The notes: a model not told the origin generated them from the sequence alone. A DNA stretch of 64,000 bases from Pseudomonas sp. gcc21 (GCF_012844345.1 NZ_CP051625.1:434001-498000); one strand, 5' to 3'; counted from the first letter of the stretch, positions 9,289-18,171 are shown. A program made the numbers and translations.

Positions 9289-9377
9289 GCTCCTTTGTGC
9301 ACCTCAAGTGAACTGTCGTCCGTTATTAGGATCGACTCTATGTACACCTCGTATTTCCAGCAGAGAGAGACACGATC

Positions 9378-9569
9378 ATGGGAAGCACAAGTGACAAGCT
9401 CAAAGGCAAGGCCAATGAAGCAATGGGTAAGGCCAAGCAGGGCATAGGTGAAGCGACAGACGATCACGAAACCAAGAGGGAAGGCAAGATTCAGGAAGCC
9501 AAAGGCGAAGCGCAAGGCATGAAGGGTGAAGCCAAGGACACCATCAAGAAGGGTGTCGACAAAGCCTGA
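9378..9569 (+). CDS. CsbD family stress-response protein
   Basis: A 63-residue, highly charged, Lys/Glu/Gly-rich protein (SDKLKGKANEAMGKAKQGIG) with no hydrophobic segment and repeated KGEA/KGKA units. It matches the CsbD fold of small stress-induced proteins in Gram-positive and Gram-negative bacteria; the molecular role is not known. A strong terminator follows 30 bases downstream, so it is probably a single-gene transcript. Confidence 0.92.
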   Translation: MGSTSDKLKGKANEAMGKAKQGIGEATDDHETKREGKIQEAKGEAQGMKGEAKDTIKKGVDKA

Positions 9570-9598
9570 CGCTTATCCCAGTGAGCTGTAAACGGGCG

Positions 9599-9627
9599 AG
9601 CCGGAAGCATAAGCTTCCGGCTTTTTT
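9599..9627 (+). terminator. Intrinsic terminator after csbD
   Basis: A 10-bp stem AGCCGGAAGC / GCTTCCGGCT with an ATAA loop is followed by a run of T residues (9622-9627). Confidence 0.93.
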
Positions 9628-9704
9628 GTTTCTGGAACAAAGAGAGTATTTGGCGGAGACCAGTTGTCCAACTGTGCACGGCGGGCGATAGGAATGAGAC
9701 AGTC

Positions 9705-10598
9705 ATGTTTTCAGAATCGAGGGATTCAGCTCCCAGTATGTCCAGGGTCATGCACAGGGCAGCCTCGATTTGCTTGCTACCGATAATGCTGCTGAGCCCT
9801 GGGGTGGTTGCTGATGAGGCGGCCGATCTGATCGGCTTGATCAACCAGTTCCGTGAATCGAAGCAGTCCTGTGAAGGGCAGGAGGTTGGCCCTGTCGGTC
9901 CGTTGACGCCGGACCAGACGCTGTCCGGGATTCGGCTGGGTCAGGACAAGCCGTTGCAATCGATGTTGCACCAGGCCGGCTATCAGGCCGCAGGCGCTCA
10001 GGCACTGGGCTTTTCCGGACCCGCCGATGCTGAGACGGCGATGGGCCTGATCGAAGACCGTTATTGCCGTGCGCTGCTTGATCCGGACGTGGCCGACATT
10101 GGCATTCGCCAGGAAGGCAATACCTGGCACATCATCGTGGCTCAGCCGCTATTGGATGAGAATCTGGGCGACTGGCGGGAAGCCGGAAAGGCGGTATTGG
10201 CGCGTGTGAATGAAGCGCGCAGCGTGCCCCGGTCGTGCGGAGATACCGAATACCAGGCGGCGCCAGCGCTTCAGTGGGATGCCAAACTGGCAGCGGCAGC
10301 CCTTGAGCACAGCGAAGATATGGCGGAACAGGGTTATTTCAGTCATACCGGAAAAGATGGGAAACAGGTTGATTCACGTGCCGCTGCTCAGGACTATGCG
10401 TTCAGTCATATTGGCGAAAATATCGCAGCGGGGCAGGGCGCGGTTGAACAGGTTGTACAAGGATGGCTGGCCAGCCCGGGACATTGTTCCAACATAATGG
10501 AACCGGGTTATACCGAAATGGGTGCGGCATACGCTTTGAGCGATGACGGCAAGGGCACCATAGTCTGGACCCAGGTTTTCGGTACACCGCTGAGGTAG
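9705..10598 (+). CDS. Exported CAP (SCP/PR-1-like) domain protein with two CAP-like halves
   Basis: A 297-residue protein with a hydrophobic signal segment at about 18-36 (ICLLPIMLLSPGVVA) and likely export to the periplasm or outside. The C-terminal half (about 170-297) is a complete bacterial CAP domain: LQWDAKLAAAALEHSEDMAE, YFSHTGKDGK, GENIAAGQG, and WLASPGHCSNIMEPGYTEMG. The N-terminal half begins ADLIGLINQFRESKQSC and resembles a diverged second CAP copy lacking the His/Glu motifs. In-frame ATGs at 9738 and 9750 are possible starts. The role of CAP proteins in bacteria is poorly known. Confidence 0.85.
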   Translation: MFSESRDSAPSMSRVMHRAASICLLPIMLLSPGVVADEAADLIGLINQFRESKQSCEGQEVGPVGPLTPDQTLSGIRLGQDKPLQSMLHQAGYQAAGAQALGFSGPADAETAMGLIEDRYCRALLDPDVADIGIRQEGNTWHIIVAQPLLDENLGDWREAGKAVLARVNEARSVPRSCGDTEYQAAPALQWDAKLAAAALEHSEDMAEQGYFSHTGKDGKQVDSRAAAQDYAFSHIGENIAAGQGAVEQVVQGWLASPGHCSNIMEPGYTEMGAAYALSDDGKGTIVWTQVFGTPLR

Positions 10599-10626
10599 TT
10601 GCGTGCGGGGCATGTCGCCGGGATCT

Positions 10627-10658
10627 GCCGGGCTCGCCTTCATGCGGTCGAGCCCGGC
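10627..10658. terminator. Hairpin between the convergent CAP and parvulin genes
   Basis: A perfect 10-bp GC-rich stem (GCCGGGCTCG / CGAGCCCGGC) with a 12-base loop lies between two convergent genes. It lacks a U-run in either direction. Confidence 0.4.
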
Positions 10659-10682
10659 GCGCCGGAAAGTAACCGGCGTTGA

Positions 10683-10964
10683 TCAGTCCTGGCGGCTGGT
10701 AACTTCCAGCAGGTGGTATCCGAATTGTGTTTTTACCGGGCCCTGAACTTCGTTTACAGGCGCGCTGAATACAACGGTGTCGAATTCCTTGACCATCTGA
10801 CCCGGACCGAATGTTCCCAGGTCACCGCCCTGGCGGCTTGAAGGGCAGGTCGAGTTTTCGCGGGCTACCTGTGCGAAGTCAGCGCCGCCTTCGATGGCAC
10901 TCTTTAACTCATTACATTTCGCTTCGGTTGAAACCAGGATGTGACGGGCTGTTGCTTGGGCCAT
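10683..10964 (-). CDS. Parvulin-type peptidyl-prolyl isomerase (PpiC-like)
   Basis: A 93-residue single-domain parvulin, the length of E. coli PpiC. It begins MAQATARHILVST and contains the family blocks GGADFAQVARENSTCPSS, GGDLGTFGPGQMV and FGYHLLEV. No signal peptide is present, so it acts in the cytoplasm. I chose ATG 10964 because AGGAG lies nine bases upstream; the frame extends to 11030 but without a ribosome site. The flavin reductase-like gene ends 71 bases upstream on the same strand, so the two may be cotranscribed. Confidence 0.93.
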   Translation of the reverse strand: MAQATARHILVSTEAKCNELKSAIEGGADFAQVARENSTCPSSRQGGDLGTFGPGQMVKEFDTVVFSAPVNEVQGPVKTQFGYHLLEVTSRQD

Positions 10965-11035
10965 GAAATATGCTCCTGTTAGTGGGAGGGAGCAGAGTAC
11001 CGCAACCGCCCGTGCCTCGGGAACCAGCACGGGCG

Positions 11036-11656
11036 TTATGTTGGTCTGGTCATGCGAAACAGCGAATCCGGGTATATGGAGAAGTAATCTGCCGGTCCGC
11101 CACCGCGCAATACATGTTCCGCAGCGGCGGTATCGTAAATTCCGTCCCGCAGCATTCTGTTGGCTATGTGTACCGCGACGACCTCGCCCAGAATCAGCCA
11201 GCTGGGCACCAGGCTTTTATCGGCACGCTGTAACTGGACGATCTGGGTTACCTTGCACTCAAATGACACAGGGCTTTGCGCCACCCGCGGCGGTGCGATC
11301 AACCGCGACGGCGCCTTGTCTAACCTGCCCAGATCGAACTCGTCGATATCGGGCGCGACCATGGCGCAAGTCTGGTTCATGGCTTCTGCGAGGGGCTGTG
11401 TGACCAGATTCCAGGCGAATTCACCGGTCTGCTCGATATTGTTCAGGCTATCCTTGCGGCCCACACTCGAGAAGCCGACGATGGGCGGTACATAATTGAA
11501 TGCATTGAAGAAGCTATAGGGTGCCAGGTTTACATTGCCTGCAGCATCACACGATGATATCCAGCCTATGGGTCGCGGTCCGACGATGGCGTTGAAGGGG
11601 TCGTGTGGCAAACCGTGGCCTTTCGCCGGTTCGTAGTAATGGAAGTCATCCATCAA
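11036..11656 (-). CDS. Flavin reductase family protein
   Basis: A 206-residue protein of the DIM6/NTAB flavin reductase-like fold, which binds FMN and reduces it with NAD(P)H or uses it as cofactor. Diagnostic segments are FNAIVGPRPIGWISSCDAAG, NLAPYSFFNAFNYVPPIVGF and the later PSWLILGEVVAVHI. No membrane segments. The partner enzyme cannot be inferred from the neighbours. It is divergent from the small gene at 11737. Confidence 0.85.
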   Translation of the reverse strand: MMDDFHYYEPAKGHGLPHDPFNAIVGPRPIGWISSCDAAGNVNLAPYSFFNAFNYVPPIVGFSSVGRKDSLNNIEQTGEFAWNLVTQPLAEAMNQTCAMVAPDIDEFDLGRLDKAPSRLIAPPRVAQSPVSFECKVTQIVQLQRADKSLVPSWLILGEVVAVHIANRMLRDGIYDTAAAEHVLRGGGPADYFSIYPDSLFRMTRPT

Positions 11657-11736
11657 GCTGCCCTTTGGTTTGTTAGATTCCGCTGTAACCTATCACATGC
11701 ACATCCGGACCAGGTCATGGCTGTCAAGAGGGATAA

Positions 11737-12009
11737 ATGACAATGAAACCGATCGACTATGCAGGGCAGGCGACCCTGAGCTTCAAACAGCTCGACGAAC
11801 TGAACGGCGTGGAGAAGGGCACCGCATTCCGCGCTTTCAAGCGCCGCCGGGGGCAGCTGGTCGAGCAGGTTGATTTTTTCTATCTTGATGCAGCCGAGCA
11901 TGCCGGGTTTATCGAATCGCTCAAGGCGGCCGGGCTTATCTACCGCAGCACCAATCATCTGGTGTTGTTCAGCCGCAACGGTTATCAGCGGCTGCTCGGT
12001 GCTGGTTGA
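11737..12009 (+). CDS. Small conserved protein resembling the ORF6N/phage-regulator fold
   Basis: A 90-residue basic protein with TLSFKQLDELNGVEKGTAFR, FKRRRGQLVEQVDFFYLD and a C-terminal STNHLVLFSRNGYQRLL. The last block resembles the end of ORF6N-type domains found in phage-encoded and chromosomal regulators, so DNA binding is possible. This is inferred from pattern only. AGAGG precedes the ATG; a second in-frame ATG follows two codons later. Confidence 0.6.
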   Translation: MTMKPIDYAGQATLSFKQLDELNGVEKGTAFRAFKRRRGQLVEQVDFFYLDAAEHAGFIESLKAAGLIYRSTNHLVLFSRNGYQRLLGAG

Positions 12010-12094
12010 CTGAGCCTAACGGCATTCTGCTCCTATACTCAGTGAAACAGTCGTTGTGCTCAGACTGACTGGTCCGGAAAGAGGAGGGAGCGAA

Positions 12095-12481
12095 ATGTCC
12101 TATCGATTGCCATCCATTGCTACTGTCGCCACGGTTACTGCAGGCTTGCTGTTCACCTCAGGCGTAACGGCACATCACGGCTGGTCCTGGGCCGAACCTG
12201 AACAGATGCAACTTACCGGAACGGTCAAAAACGTCAGCATTGCGCCGCCGCATCCCTCGCTGGATATCGAAACGCAGGAGGGTGAAAGCTGGCATATCCA
12301 GCTGGGAAATCCAGCCGGAACCGCGCGTTCAGGTTTTGATGAGGACTCGGCGGAAGCCGGGGACGAAATAACTGTCGTGGGCAATCGCAGTCAGGACCGC
12401 TCCGAGTTACGCATGAAAGCAGTGCAGGTTACGGTTGACGGAAAAACCTACGATATCTATCCAGAGCGTGTTGAGCAGTAG
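12095..12481 (+). CDS. Exported DUF6152-like protein
   Basis: A 128-residue protein with a signal peptide (about 1-27, ending GVTAHHGW). The mature part is a small beta-rich domain with HHGWSWAEPEQMQLTGTVKN at its start and AGDEITVVGNRS later, which is the pattern of DUF6152 proteins. I chose ATG 12095, which follows a strong GAGGAGGGAG site. The following membrane-protein gene starts 5 bases after its stop, so the two form an operon. The paired His residues at the mature N-terminus could bind a metal. Confidence 0.72.
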   Translation: MSYRLPSIATVATVTAGLLFTSGVTAHHGWSWAEPEQMQLTGTVKNVSIAPPHPSLDIETQEGESWHIQLGNPAGTARSGFDEDSAEAGDEITVVGNRSQDRSELRMKAVQVTVDGKTYDIYPERVEQ

Positions 12482-12486
12482 CGGCA

Positions 12487-12960
12487 ATGCCGGAATTTTG
12501 GACGGCACTATCCGAATTTCCGCCGACAGCCTGGCTAAGGGATTCGGGAACCGCCTATCTACTGGTCAATGCCGCTCATATTCTGTCCCTGGCGTATCTG
12601 GTAGGTAACATCGTTACGCTGGATCTTCGTTTGCTTGGTGTCTTTCGGGTCGTGCCGCTGGATGCGGTCGGGCCGATGCTCTCCCGCAGCGCAGCGTGCG
12701 GACTGCTTCTGGCGATATTCACCGGAGCGTGGTTGTTCAGCGTCGATTCTTTTGCCTACCTCGACAATCCGGCTTTTCTCACCAAGCTATGCCTGATAGT
12801 GCTGGGAGTGGTGAATGCGCTCTGGTTGCACAGCCGAGCGCGTTGGCGTGCGGCCCTTGAAGCGGGCAAGGCCGGTGCAGCGGTGCGTCTGCATGCATTG
12901 GCTTCCGTCAGCATCTGGATAGGTGCAGTCGTCGCGGGTCGGTGGATAGGGTTCATCTAA
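12487..12960 (+). CDS. Four-helix inner-membrane protein (DUF6644-like)
   Basis: A 157-residue protein with about four membrane segments (near 24-45, 65-85, 95-115 and 133-155). A His in the first helix (NAAHILSLAYLVGNIVTLD), an Arg-rich loop and a last helix SVSIWIGAVVAGRWIGFI are visible. It is translated almost directly after the DUF6152-like gene, and the pairing recurs in other bacteria to my knowledge. Function unknown. Confidence 0.65.
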   Translation: MPEFWTALSEFPPTAWLRDSGTAYLLVNAAHILSLAYLVGNIVTLDLRLLGVFRVVPLDAVGPMLSRSAACGLLLAIFTGAWLFSVDSFAYLDNPAFLTKLCLIVLGVVNALWLHSRARWRAALEAGKAGAAVRLHALASVSIWIGAVVAGRWIGFI

Positions 12961-13002
12961 GCCGTGCCGATGAACCCTGATCGGGGCGCCGATATTGCTT
13001 GG

Positions 13003-13167
13003 TCAGTGGCGGTCGTCGATACCGTCATCCCCTTCGCCGGCTTCGTCGTAATCCGGATCTTCTCCGGGACCACCTTCCCCTGCATCGTTCATGGTGATGT
13101 CGGGCTCGTCCTGCGACGGTTCCGGGGTTCGGGGCTTGTCGTCCAGCGGGGTTTCTTTGTCGCTCAT
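13003..13167 (-). CDS. Very small acidic protein, 54 residues
   Basis: A short minus-strand gene beginning MSDKETPLDDKPRTPEPSQD and ending GIDDRH. It is rich in Asp, Glu, Pro and Gly, has no hydrophobic core, and is probably disordered. A GGGAG site lies six bases before the ATG. The codon pattern is coherent, while the longer plus-strand frames over the same bases make no sensible protein. Similar short acidic proteins with a GEGGPGEDP-like stretch occur in pseudomonads to my knowledge; no function is known. Confidence 0.72.
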   Translation of the reverse strand: MSDKETPLDDKPRTPEPSQDEPDITMNDAGEGGPGEDPDYDEAGEGDDGIDDRH

Positions 13168-13257
13168 GATCGTCTCCCAATGGCTCAGTAGCTCTACCGA
13201 TTGGAAATACGAACAGCGGCGAAGTTCAGCTATAGCCTGTACGAGCTTCAGGCGAGC

Positions 13258-13887
13258 TCAGTCCGGCTTGCGCCACACGCTGGCCAGCCAGGGTTGCTGC
13301 TCACGGGGCAAGCCAGCGGGCCGGTAATAGTGCTCCAGTTCTTCCATGCCAGCCTGATTCATCAATGTGCGCCAGATTTCAAGATCGTAGTAAGCGCCAT
13401 AACGTTCGCCATTCCAACCCTCCTCGTTATGACCGCGGGGATTGGAGCTGAACAGCACGCCGCCGGGCTTGAGGCTCGTCCTGAGCTGGCGCAGGACCGT
13501 CGGTATCACCGCGCTTGGCACATGAAACAGCACCGCATTGGCGAATATGCCGTCGAATCGTTCGGCAGGTAGGTCCAGCGCAAGGAAGTCCTGAAGCCAG
13601 ACCTCACAGCCGCTGCTGGCCCTGGCCATTTCGACAAAACGAGGGCAGCCATCCAGTCCAACCGCCTGATGGCCCATTTCGACGAAGGTGCGCAGGTCTC
13701 GCCCCGGGCCGCATCCAAAGTCGAGGATCTGCAGCGGAGCGTCGGCCTTGATATGGCGCAGCAGGGCATCAATGTTCTGGCGCACGTCATGATCGCGAGT
13801 GCCCGCCTCGAACTGTTCAGCCTGGCGCTGATAATGGCCAATGGTCACGGCACTGATTCTGGAAAGCGCTTCGGTGCTGGAGGTCAT
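13258..13887 (-). CDS. Class I SAM-dependent methyltransferase
   Basis: A 209-residue protein with motif I ILDFGCGPGRDLRTF (about 55-69), the acidic GLDGCPRFVEMAR after strand 2, and DGIFANAVLFHVPSAVIPT at motif IV/V. It belongs to the methyltransferase 25-like group. The substrate is unknown. AGGA lies eight bases before the ATG. It lies about 90 bases downstream of no obvious partner gene, upstream on the same strand of the 54-residue acidic protein. Confidence 0.85.
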   Translation of the reverse strand: MTSSTEALSRISAVTIGHYQRQAEQFEAGTRDHDVRQNIDALLRHIKADAPLQILDFGCGPGRDLRTFVEMGHQAVGLDGCPRFVEMARASSGCEVWLQDFLALDLPAERFDGIFANAVLFHVPSAVIPTVLRQLRTSLKPGGVLFSSNPRGHNEEGWNGERYGAYYDLEIWRTLMNQAGMEELEHYYRPAGLPREQQPWLASVWRKPD

Positions 13888-14051
13888 ACAGGCATCCTAT
13901 CGACAGCTTGGGTATACCCCAGTCTACCCAAGCTGATGCCTGAGTCGATTGGGCTTTGTCGAATCGTCAGGAGAAAGGTGGTGCGTTCTGCGGGGCGGGG
14001 GCTTGTCCTGATGCCCGGTGCGGTCGCCGGACATCAGGTGCTGGAGCAGTC

Positions 14052-14390
14052 TCAGCGGCTGGGTCTGTTCTTGTGTAGCGGGACAACCTCTGCCAGCCTG
14101 GCTTCGTTGCGGGTCGGTAGCGGACCAAGGATGCCGTCGCGCAGTTCGAGAGCCGAATCCATCATCATCTGCGATATCCTGATGCAGGCCTGCATGGGGT
14201 TTTTGGCCCTGCGCCGCTCGGCATCCACGCGAAACACAATGCCTAACAATCGCCGGCGTCGTTCCGCGGGAGCGTCGCGCAGAATGTCATCGGTCATTCG
14301 TTGCCTGAGGTTTTCCAGCTCCTCAGGCCGTTTTTGCGCCATTTCTACAAGTTCGTCAAAGCTGGGTAATTCGGTGGCGTGTCTGGTCAT
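14052..14390 (-). CDS. DUF3135 domain protein
   Basis: A 112-residue, helical, charged soluble protein with LPSFDELVEMAQKRPEELE at the start and RRRRLLGIVFRVDAERRRAK in the middle, the pattern of DUF3135. These are proteobacterial proteins of unknown role. No good ribosome site is seen, so the start is less certain. Confidence 0.75.
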   Translation of the reverse strand: MTRHATELPSFDELVEMAQKRPEELENLRQRMTDDILRDAPAERRRRLLGIVFRVDAERRRAKNPMQACIRISQMMMDSALELRDGILGPLPTRNEARLAEVVPLHKNRPSR

Positions 14391-14652
14391 GAGTGCACCC
14401 CTGAAGTCTGATCCACGCGCTTACCCCGGTTATGATTATTCACGGGTCAACCGTGCACTCCTGTGCCCAGAAAGCTTGAGGCGTGACCTGGACAGCTCTG
14501 TTCCAGGAACCAGAGTGAGACCTCCCGGCCCACAGTGGCGGGCCGGCTACAGATCACCCGGGCTCTCGCTGAAGCATGAGGAGGGCTGATTGGGTGTTCC
14601 TATTTACACAGACCCGATAGTGGCCAGTTAATTCCGTTCTGGTCAGTGGCGG

Positions 14653-15258
14653 TTAATCCGGACGGTAAAAAAGCAGGTCGCCAGCTTCGGCGGTCTTGGT
14701 GAAGATATCCGCCCAACCAGGTGCCACGCGGCGATCATGGAAATACAGCGCACCTCTGGTGCGGTCTTTAAGCTGACCGTTGAGCGCTTTGCGTGCGACC
14801 TCTGTCGCGATTCGGTAGGGCGCTTCCTCTTGTACTGTGTCCGAGCGGCCGTCGCACCACCAGGAGAACTGGCAGGAACCCTGTTCCGAGCCTTGTTTCA
14901 CCACGTCGCATACAGTTTTTGGAAAGCTGCTATCGGCGAGCCGGTTCATCACCACGCTGGCCACTGCTTCCATGCTGGCTGTCGTTTCGCCCTTTGCTTC
15001 CCAATAGATTGAGCGCGCCAGGCAGGTGATGGCGTCATCCAGTGGCGCCTCGCCGGCCGGATCGACAGCTCGGGCTTCGGCCTTGCTGATCGCATCAGCA
15101 GAGGCGGCCCGACTGACGTCTCCCTCATCAACGGTATTTTGCTCGAGCGTTTCCGCCTTGCTTATTGCGGCTTCGGCCCGTTCCGCCCTTTCAGTCGCCA
15201 GGGATGGGCTGATGCACGTCAAAGCCGTCAGATATAGCGCAATCCGGATAAGCCGCAT
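14653..15258 (-). CDS. Exported cell wall hydrolase of the SleB family
   Basis: A 201-residue protein with a signal peptide (1-21, MRLIRIALYLTALTCISPSL). Residues about 25-72 are an Ala/Glu/Lys-rich linker with near repeats of AISKAE. The C-terminal hydrolase_2 domain (about 80-201) has ARSIYWEAKGE with the likely catalytic Glu, NRLADSSFPKTVCDVVKQ, CQFSWWCDG and GALYFHDRRVAPGW. SleB-type enzymes are peptidoglycan lytic transglycosylases or amidases of the periplasm. GGAGTACGATC precedes the ATG. Confidence 0.88.
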   Translation of the reverse strand: MRLIRIALYLTALTCISPSLATERAERAEAAISKAETLEQNTVDEGDVSRAASADAISKAEARAVDPAGEAPLDDAITCLARSIYWEAKGETTASMEAVASVVMNRLADSSFPKTVCDVVKQGSEQGSCQFSWWCDGRSDTVQEEAPYRIATEVARKALNGQLKDRTRGALYFHDRRVAPGWADIFTKTAEAGDLLFYRPD

Positions 15259-15492
15259 GATCGTACTCCAGGTGACAGAATCTCAGTGTAGTTCGGCTTG
15301 CGTTGCGTTGAACGCGATGTGCACAAACTATTCGGCCAGCGTACTGTCCTAGGACTTCCAATCGATCATCAATGACTCGCACATGCAGCGCCCGTTTCGC
15401 CGATCTGATCGTGGTTTCATGTTTCGCCTGTGCGAAACCTCAGCGAGGCTGGAGTAAGATTGGGTCATTACCTCATCTGGCCGGAATTCAGA

Positions 15493-16863
15493 ATGCAAAG
15501 ACAAGTAGTCAACGTTTCAGTAAATCCCCGTGGCAGCCTGGAAACGCTGTCCCAGCTCGAAGTCCAACAGCTCAGCGAAGTCGGCTCCGGCAAAACCTAC
15601 CGACTGTTTCGTCAGTGTGCGTTGGCGATCCTCAACACCGGCGCCCAGATAGACAATGCCAAGACAATTCTCGAAGCATATGAAGACTTCGAAGTACGGA
15701 TTCGTCAGCAGGATCGGGGTGTGCGGCTTGATCTGATCAACGCGCCGGCTGATGCCTTCGTCGATGGTGAGATGATCGCCAGCACCAAGGAGATGCTGTT
15801 CAGCGCGTTGAGAGACATCGTCTACACAGAGAGTGAGCTGGGCAGCCCGCGAATCGACCTGACCAACTCCCAGGGCATCACGGATTACGTTTTCCACCTG
15901 TTGCGTAATGCCCGCACCTTGCGTGCCGGTGTCGAACCGAACATGGTGGTGTGCTGGGGCGGGCATTCGATCAGCACCGAGGAATACAAGTACACCAAAA
16001 GAGTCGGGCACGAGCTGGGGCTACGCAATCACGACATCTGTACTGGTTGCGGCCCGGGCGTCATGAAAGGGCCCATGAAGGGCGCCACCATAGCCCACGC
16101 CAAGCAGCGAATCCGACACGGTCGCTATCTGGGTCTGACCGAGCCGGGCATCATTGCGGCCGAAGCCCCCAATCCGATCGTCAACGAACTGGTCATTCTT
16201 CCGGACATTGAAAAGCGCCTGGAGGCCTTCGTTCGCGTGGGTCACGGCATTATCATCTTCCCCGGAGGAGTCGGCACGGCAGAAGAGTTTCTGTATCTGC
16301 TCGGCATCTTGCTGCACCCGGACAACGGCGATGTTCCCTTCCCGGTGATTCTGACCGGGCCAGCCAGCGCCGAGCCCTATCTTCGCCAGGTTCATGCCTT
16401 TATCGGCGCCACGCTGGGTGAATCCGCGCAAAGTCGTTATCAGGTGATCATCAACGACCCGGCTCAGGTCGCCCGGGAAATGACTGAAGGACTGAAGGCT
16501 GTTACCGAATTTCGCCGTGCACGCAATGATGCCTTCCACTTCAACTGGTTGCTCAAGATTGAAGAGAGCTTTCAACGGCCTTTTGACCCAACCCATCAGA
16601 ACATGGCCAACTTGCAGTTAAGCCGTGACCTTCCTGCACACGAGTTGGCAGCCAATCTGCGCCGGGCTTTTTCGGGGATCGTGGCGGGCAACGTCAAGGC
16701 GCGCGGTATTCGGCGTATTGAGGAGCATGGCCCGTACGAAATCCGCGGGGAATCGGCCATTATGGAACCGCTGGACAAGCTTCTCGAATCCTTCGTCGAG
16801 CAGGATCGTATGAAGTTGCCGGGGGGGATGCCCTACGAGCCCTGTTATCGGGTAGTCAGTTAG
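15493..16863 (+). CDS. ppnN: Pyrimidine/purine nucleotide 5'-monophosphate nucleosidase PpnN
   Basis: A 456-residue enzyme (the E. coli protein has 454) that hydrolyses nucleoside monophosphates to base and ribose 5-phosphate in nucleotide salvage and is ppGpp-controlled in E. coli. The N-terminal domain has RGSLETLSQLEVQQLSEVG; the Rossmann-like LOG core has VVCWGGHSIS, CTGCGPGVMKGPMKGA and the signature FPGGVGTAEEFLYLLGIL. I chose ATG 15493 because homologous N-termini begin here; the frame extends upstream to 15430 without support. It converges with arsO. Confidence 0.95.
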   Translation: MQRQVVNVSVNPRGSLETLSQLEVQQLSEVGSGKTYRLFRQCALAILNTGAQIDNAKTILEAYEDFEVRIRQQDRGVRLDLINAPADAFVDGEMIASTKEMLFSALRDIVYTESELGSPRIDLTNSQGITDYVFHLLRNARTLRAGVEPNMVVCWGGHSISTEEYKYTKRVGHELGLRNHDICTGCGPGVMKGPMKGATIAHAKQRIRHGRYLGLTEPGIIAAEAPNPIVNELVILPDIEKRLEAFVRVGHGIIIFPGGVGTAEEFLYLLGILLHPDNGDVPFPVILTGPASAEPYLRQVHAFIGATLGESAQSRYQVIINDPAQVAREMTEGLKAVTEFRRARNDAFHFNWLLKIEESFQRPFDPTHQNMANLQLSRDLPAHELAANLRRAFSGIVAGNVKARGIRRIEEHGPYEIRGESAIMEPLDKLLESFVEQDRMKLPGGMPYEPCYRVVS

Positions 16864-16887
16864 ACCGCCGACCTGACGCAGAGGCCA

Positions 16888-16929
16888 GCTTCAGGTAGGT
16901 AGAAATTGCGAGCTCTGCCTGCCTGAAGC
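16888..16929. terminator. Hairpin between convergent ppnN and arsO
   Basis: A 16-bp stem (GCTTCAGGTAGGTAGA / TCTGCCTGCCTGAAGC, two G-U pairs on the plus transcript) with a 10-base loop lies between two convergent genes. It has no long U-run, so its role is probable rather than certain. Confidence 0.5.
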
Positions 16930-16950
16930 GCTCAAGCGTAAAACTCGGGT

Positions 16951-18027
16951 TCACTGGCAATCGGTCGTTTGTGACAGGAGCGTCTGGATCTCGGATACCG
17001 CGGCGCGGGCGCTACGTGTTACCCCGATCAGCGTGGCGGAGGCTGTGCCTGTCCAATTGCCATATCCGACCAGCCAGAGATTGGGTTGCTTGACCGAGCG
17101 ATTACCCTCGACCTGAACCTTGCCGTCTGCCTCGATGATGTCCAGTTCGGCAAGATGATCAAGCGCCGGACGAAAGCCTGTGCACCAGATCACCGCTTCG
17201 ACGGACGCTTGCCTGCCGTCTGCCCAGGCGATGCCGTAGCGGTTGAAGCGTTGAAATGGTCGCTGCGCTGCGAGAACGCCGCGTTCACGCGCTTCGACTA
17301 CGGGTTCTACCATCACTATATCGCCCAGCCCGCCGGCCGATGCCTCTCTTTTCCGGCCCGCCTGTTCTGCTTTCCATGCGGCAGTGGCGCGATGAAACAA
17401 TACGCGGCCGTCAAAATGGTCAGGCAGAAACGACGGGGGCTGCGGGGTGATCCATAGCGTGTCACTGTATTGCGATACCTCAGCCAGGATCTGCGCGGCT
17501 GAGTTCCCGCCCCCTACGATCATGACTTTCTTGCCGGCAAAGGGCTTCGGCGACCGGTAGCGGGATGAGTGCAGCTGCTGTCCGGTGAAATCTTCGGCGC
17601 CCGGGTATTGGGGAATGTAGGGTCTGGACCAGGTGCCGGTCGCACTGACCACCGCTCGGGTCAGCCAGCTGTCAGTGCCGGCCCGCACCCGCAAACAGTC
17701 TCCCTCGCGGATCACCGAATCGACATGAACGGGCCGGAGTATCGGAAACTGATACCGCTGCTCATAGCGCCTCAAATAATCAATAACGGCGTCGCGATGC
17801 GGGTAGTCATCGGCTGCCGTTGGCATTTGCCAGCCGGCAATGGAGCTCCAGGTGGTCGGGGAAAACAATCGCAGGGAGTCCCAGGCATGCAGCCAGGCCC
17901 CCCCTGGCTGCGGCTGTTCGTCCAGCACAACATAATCGAGCTGTGCTCTGCGCAGAAAATAGGCAGTCGCCAGGGCCGATTGGCCGGCGCCGATAACCAG
18001 AACATCGAGCGTTTTGTTAAGTGTCAC
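16951..18027 (-). CDS. arsO: Flavin-dependent monooxygenase ArsO of an arsenic-resistance module
   Basis: A 358-residue FAD/NADPH monooxygenase. It has the N-terminal FAD motif [17 protein letters not shown], the [16 protein letters not shown] block, a second nucleotide motif [14 protein letters not shown], and [11 protein letters not shown] near the end. This length and pattern match ArsO proteins, which occur next to gap-arsJ genes, as here. Its reaction on organoarsenicals is not settled. The start is uncertain: I chose GTG 18027 because homologous proteins begin just before the FAD motif; the frame is open to ATG 18138. It is divergent from the gap gene with a 144-base shared promoter region. 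Confidence 0.85.
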   Translation of the reverse strand: MTLNKTLDVLVIGAGQSALATAYFLRRAQLDYVVLDEQPQPGGAWLHAWDSLRLFSPTTWSSIAGWQMPTAADDYPHRDAVIDYLRRYEQRYQFPILRPVHVDSVIREGDCLRVRAGTDSWLTRAVVSATGTWSRPYIPQYPGAEDFTGQQLHSSRYRSPKPFAGKKVMIVGGGNSAAQILAEVSQYSDTLWITPQPPSFLPDHFDGRVLFHRATAAWKAEQAGRKREASAGGLGDIVMVEPVVEARERGVLAAQRPFQRFNRYGIAWADGRQASVEAVIWCTGFRPALDHLAELDIIEADGKVQVEGNRSVKQPNLWLVGYGNWTGTASATLIGVTRSARAAVSEIQTLLSQTTDCQ

Positions 18028-18087
18028 CTTGTGATCCCGGGCGTGAGACGGCAGAAAGGCTGGGTCAGCGTGCCCAAACGTTGATTG

Positions 18088-18126
18088 TGCCGTTACGCAG
18101 CGGTGTTTTATGCCGTTATGCGTAAT
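18088..18126. promoter_or_regulatory. Candidate operator between arsO and the arsenic-associated gap gene
   Basis: The interval holds an inverted pair GTTACGCA (18092-18099) and TGCGTAAT (18119-18126), seven of eight bases matching, plus a 12-base near-direct repeat TGCCGTTACGCA / TGCCGTTATGCG spaced 23 bases apart. Placed between divergent arsO and gap-arsJ, it is a plausible binding site for an ArsR-type or other repressor. No regulator gene is adjacent, so this is inference. Confidence 0.4.
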
Positions 18127-18171
18127 ACCATTGCACATCCTCTTGCGACCTCATCAAAACGGGAAATATCT

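Noticed and set aside
12964..13191. Plus-strand frame after the membrane-protein gene
   Set aside because: It is the shadow of the 54-residue acidic gene on the minus strand, which has a better ribosome site and codon pattern.
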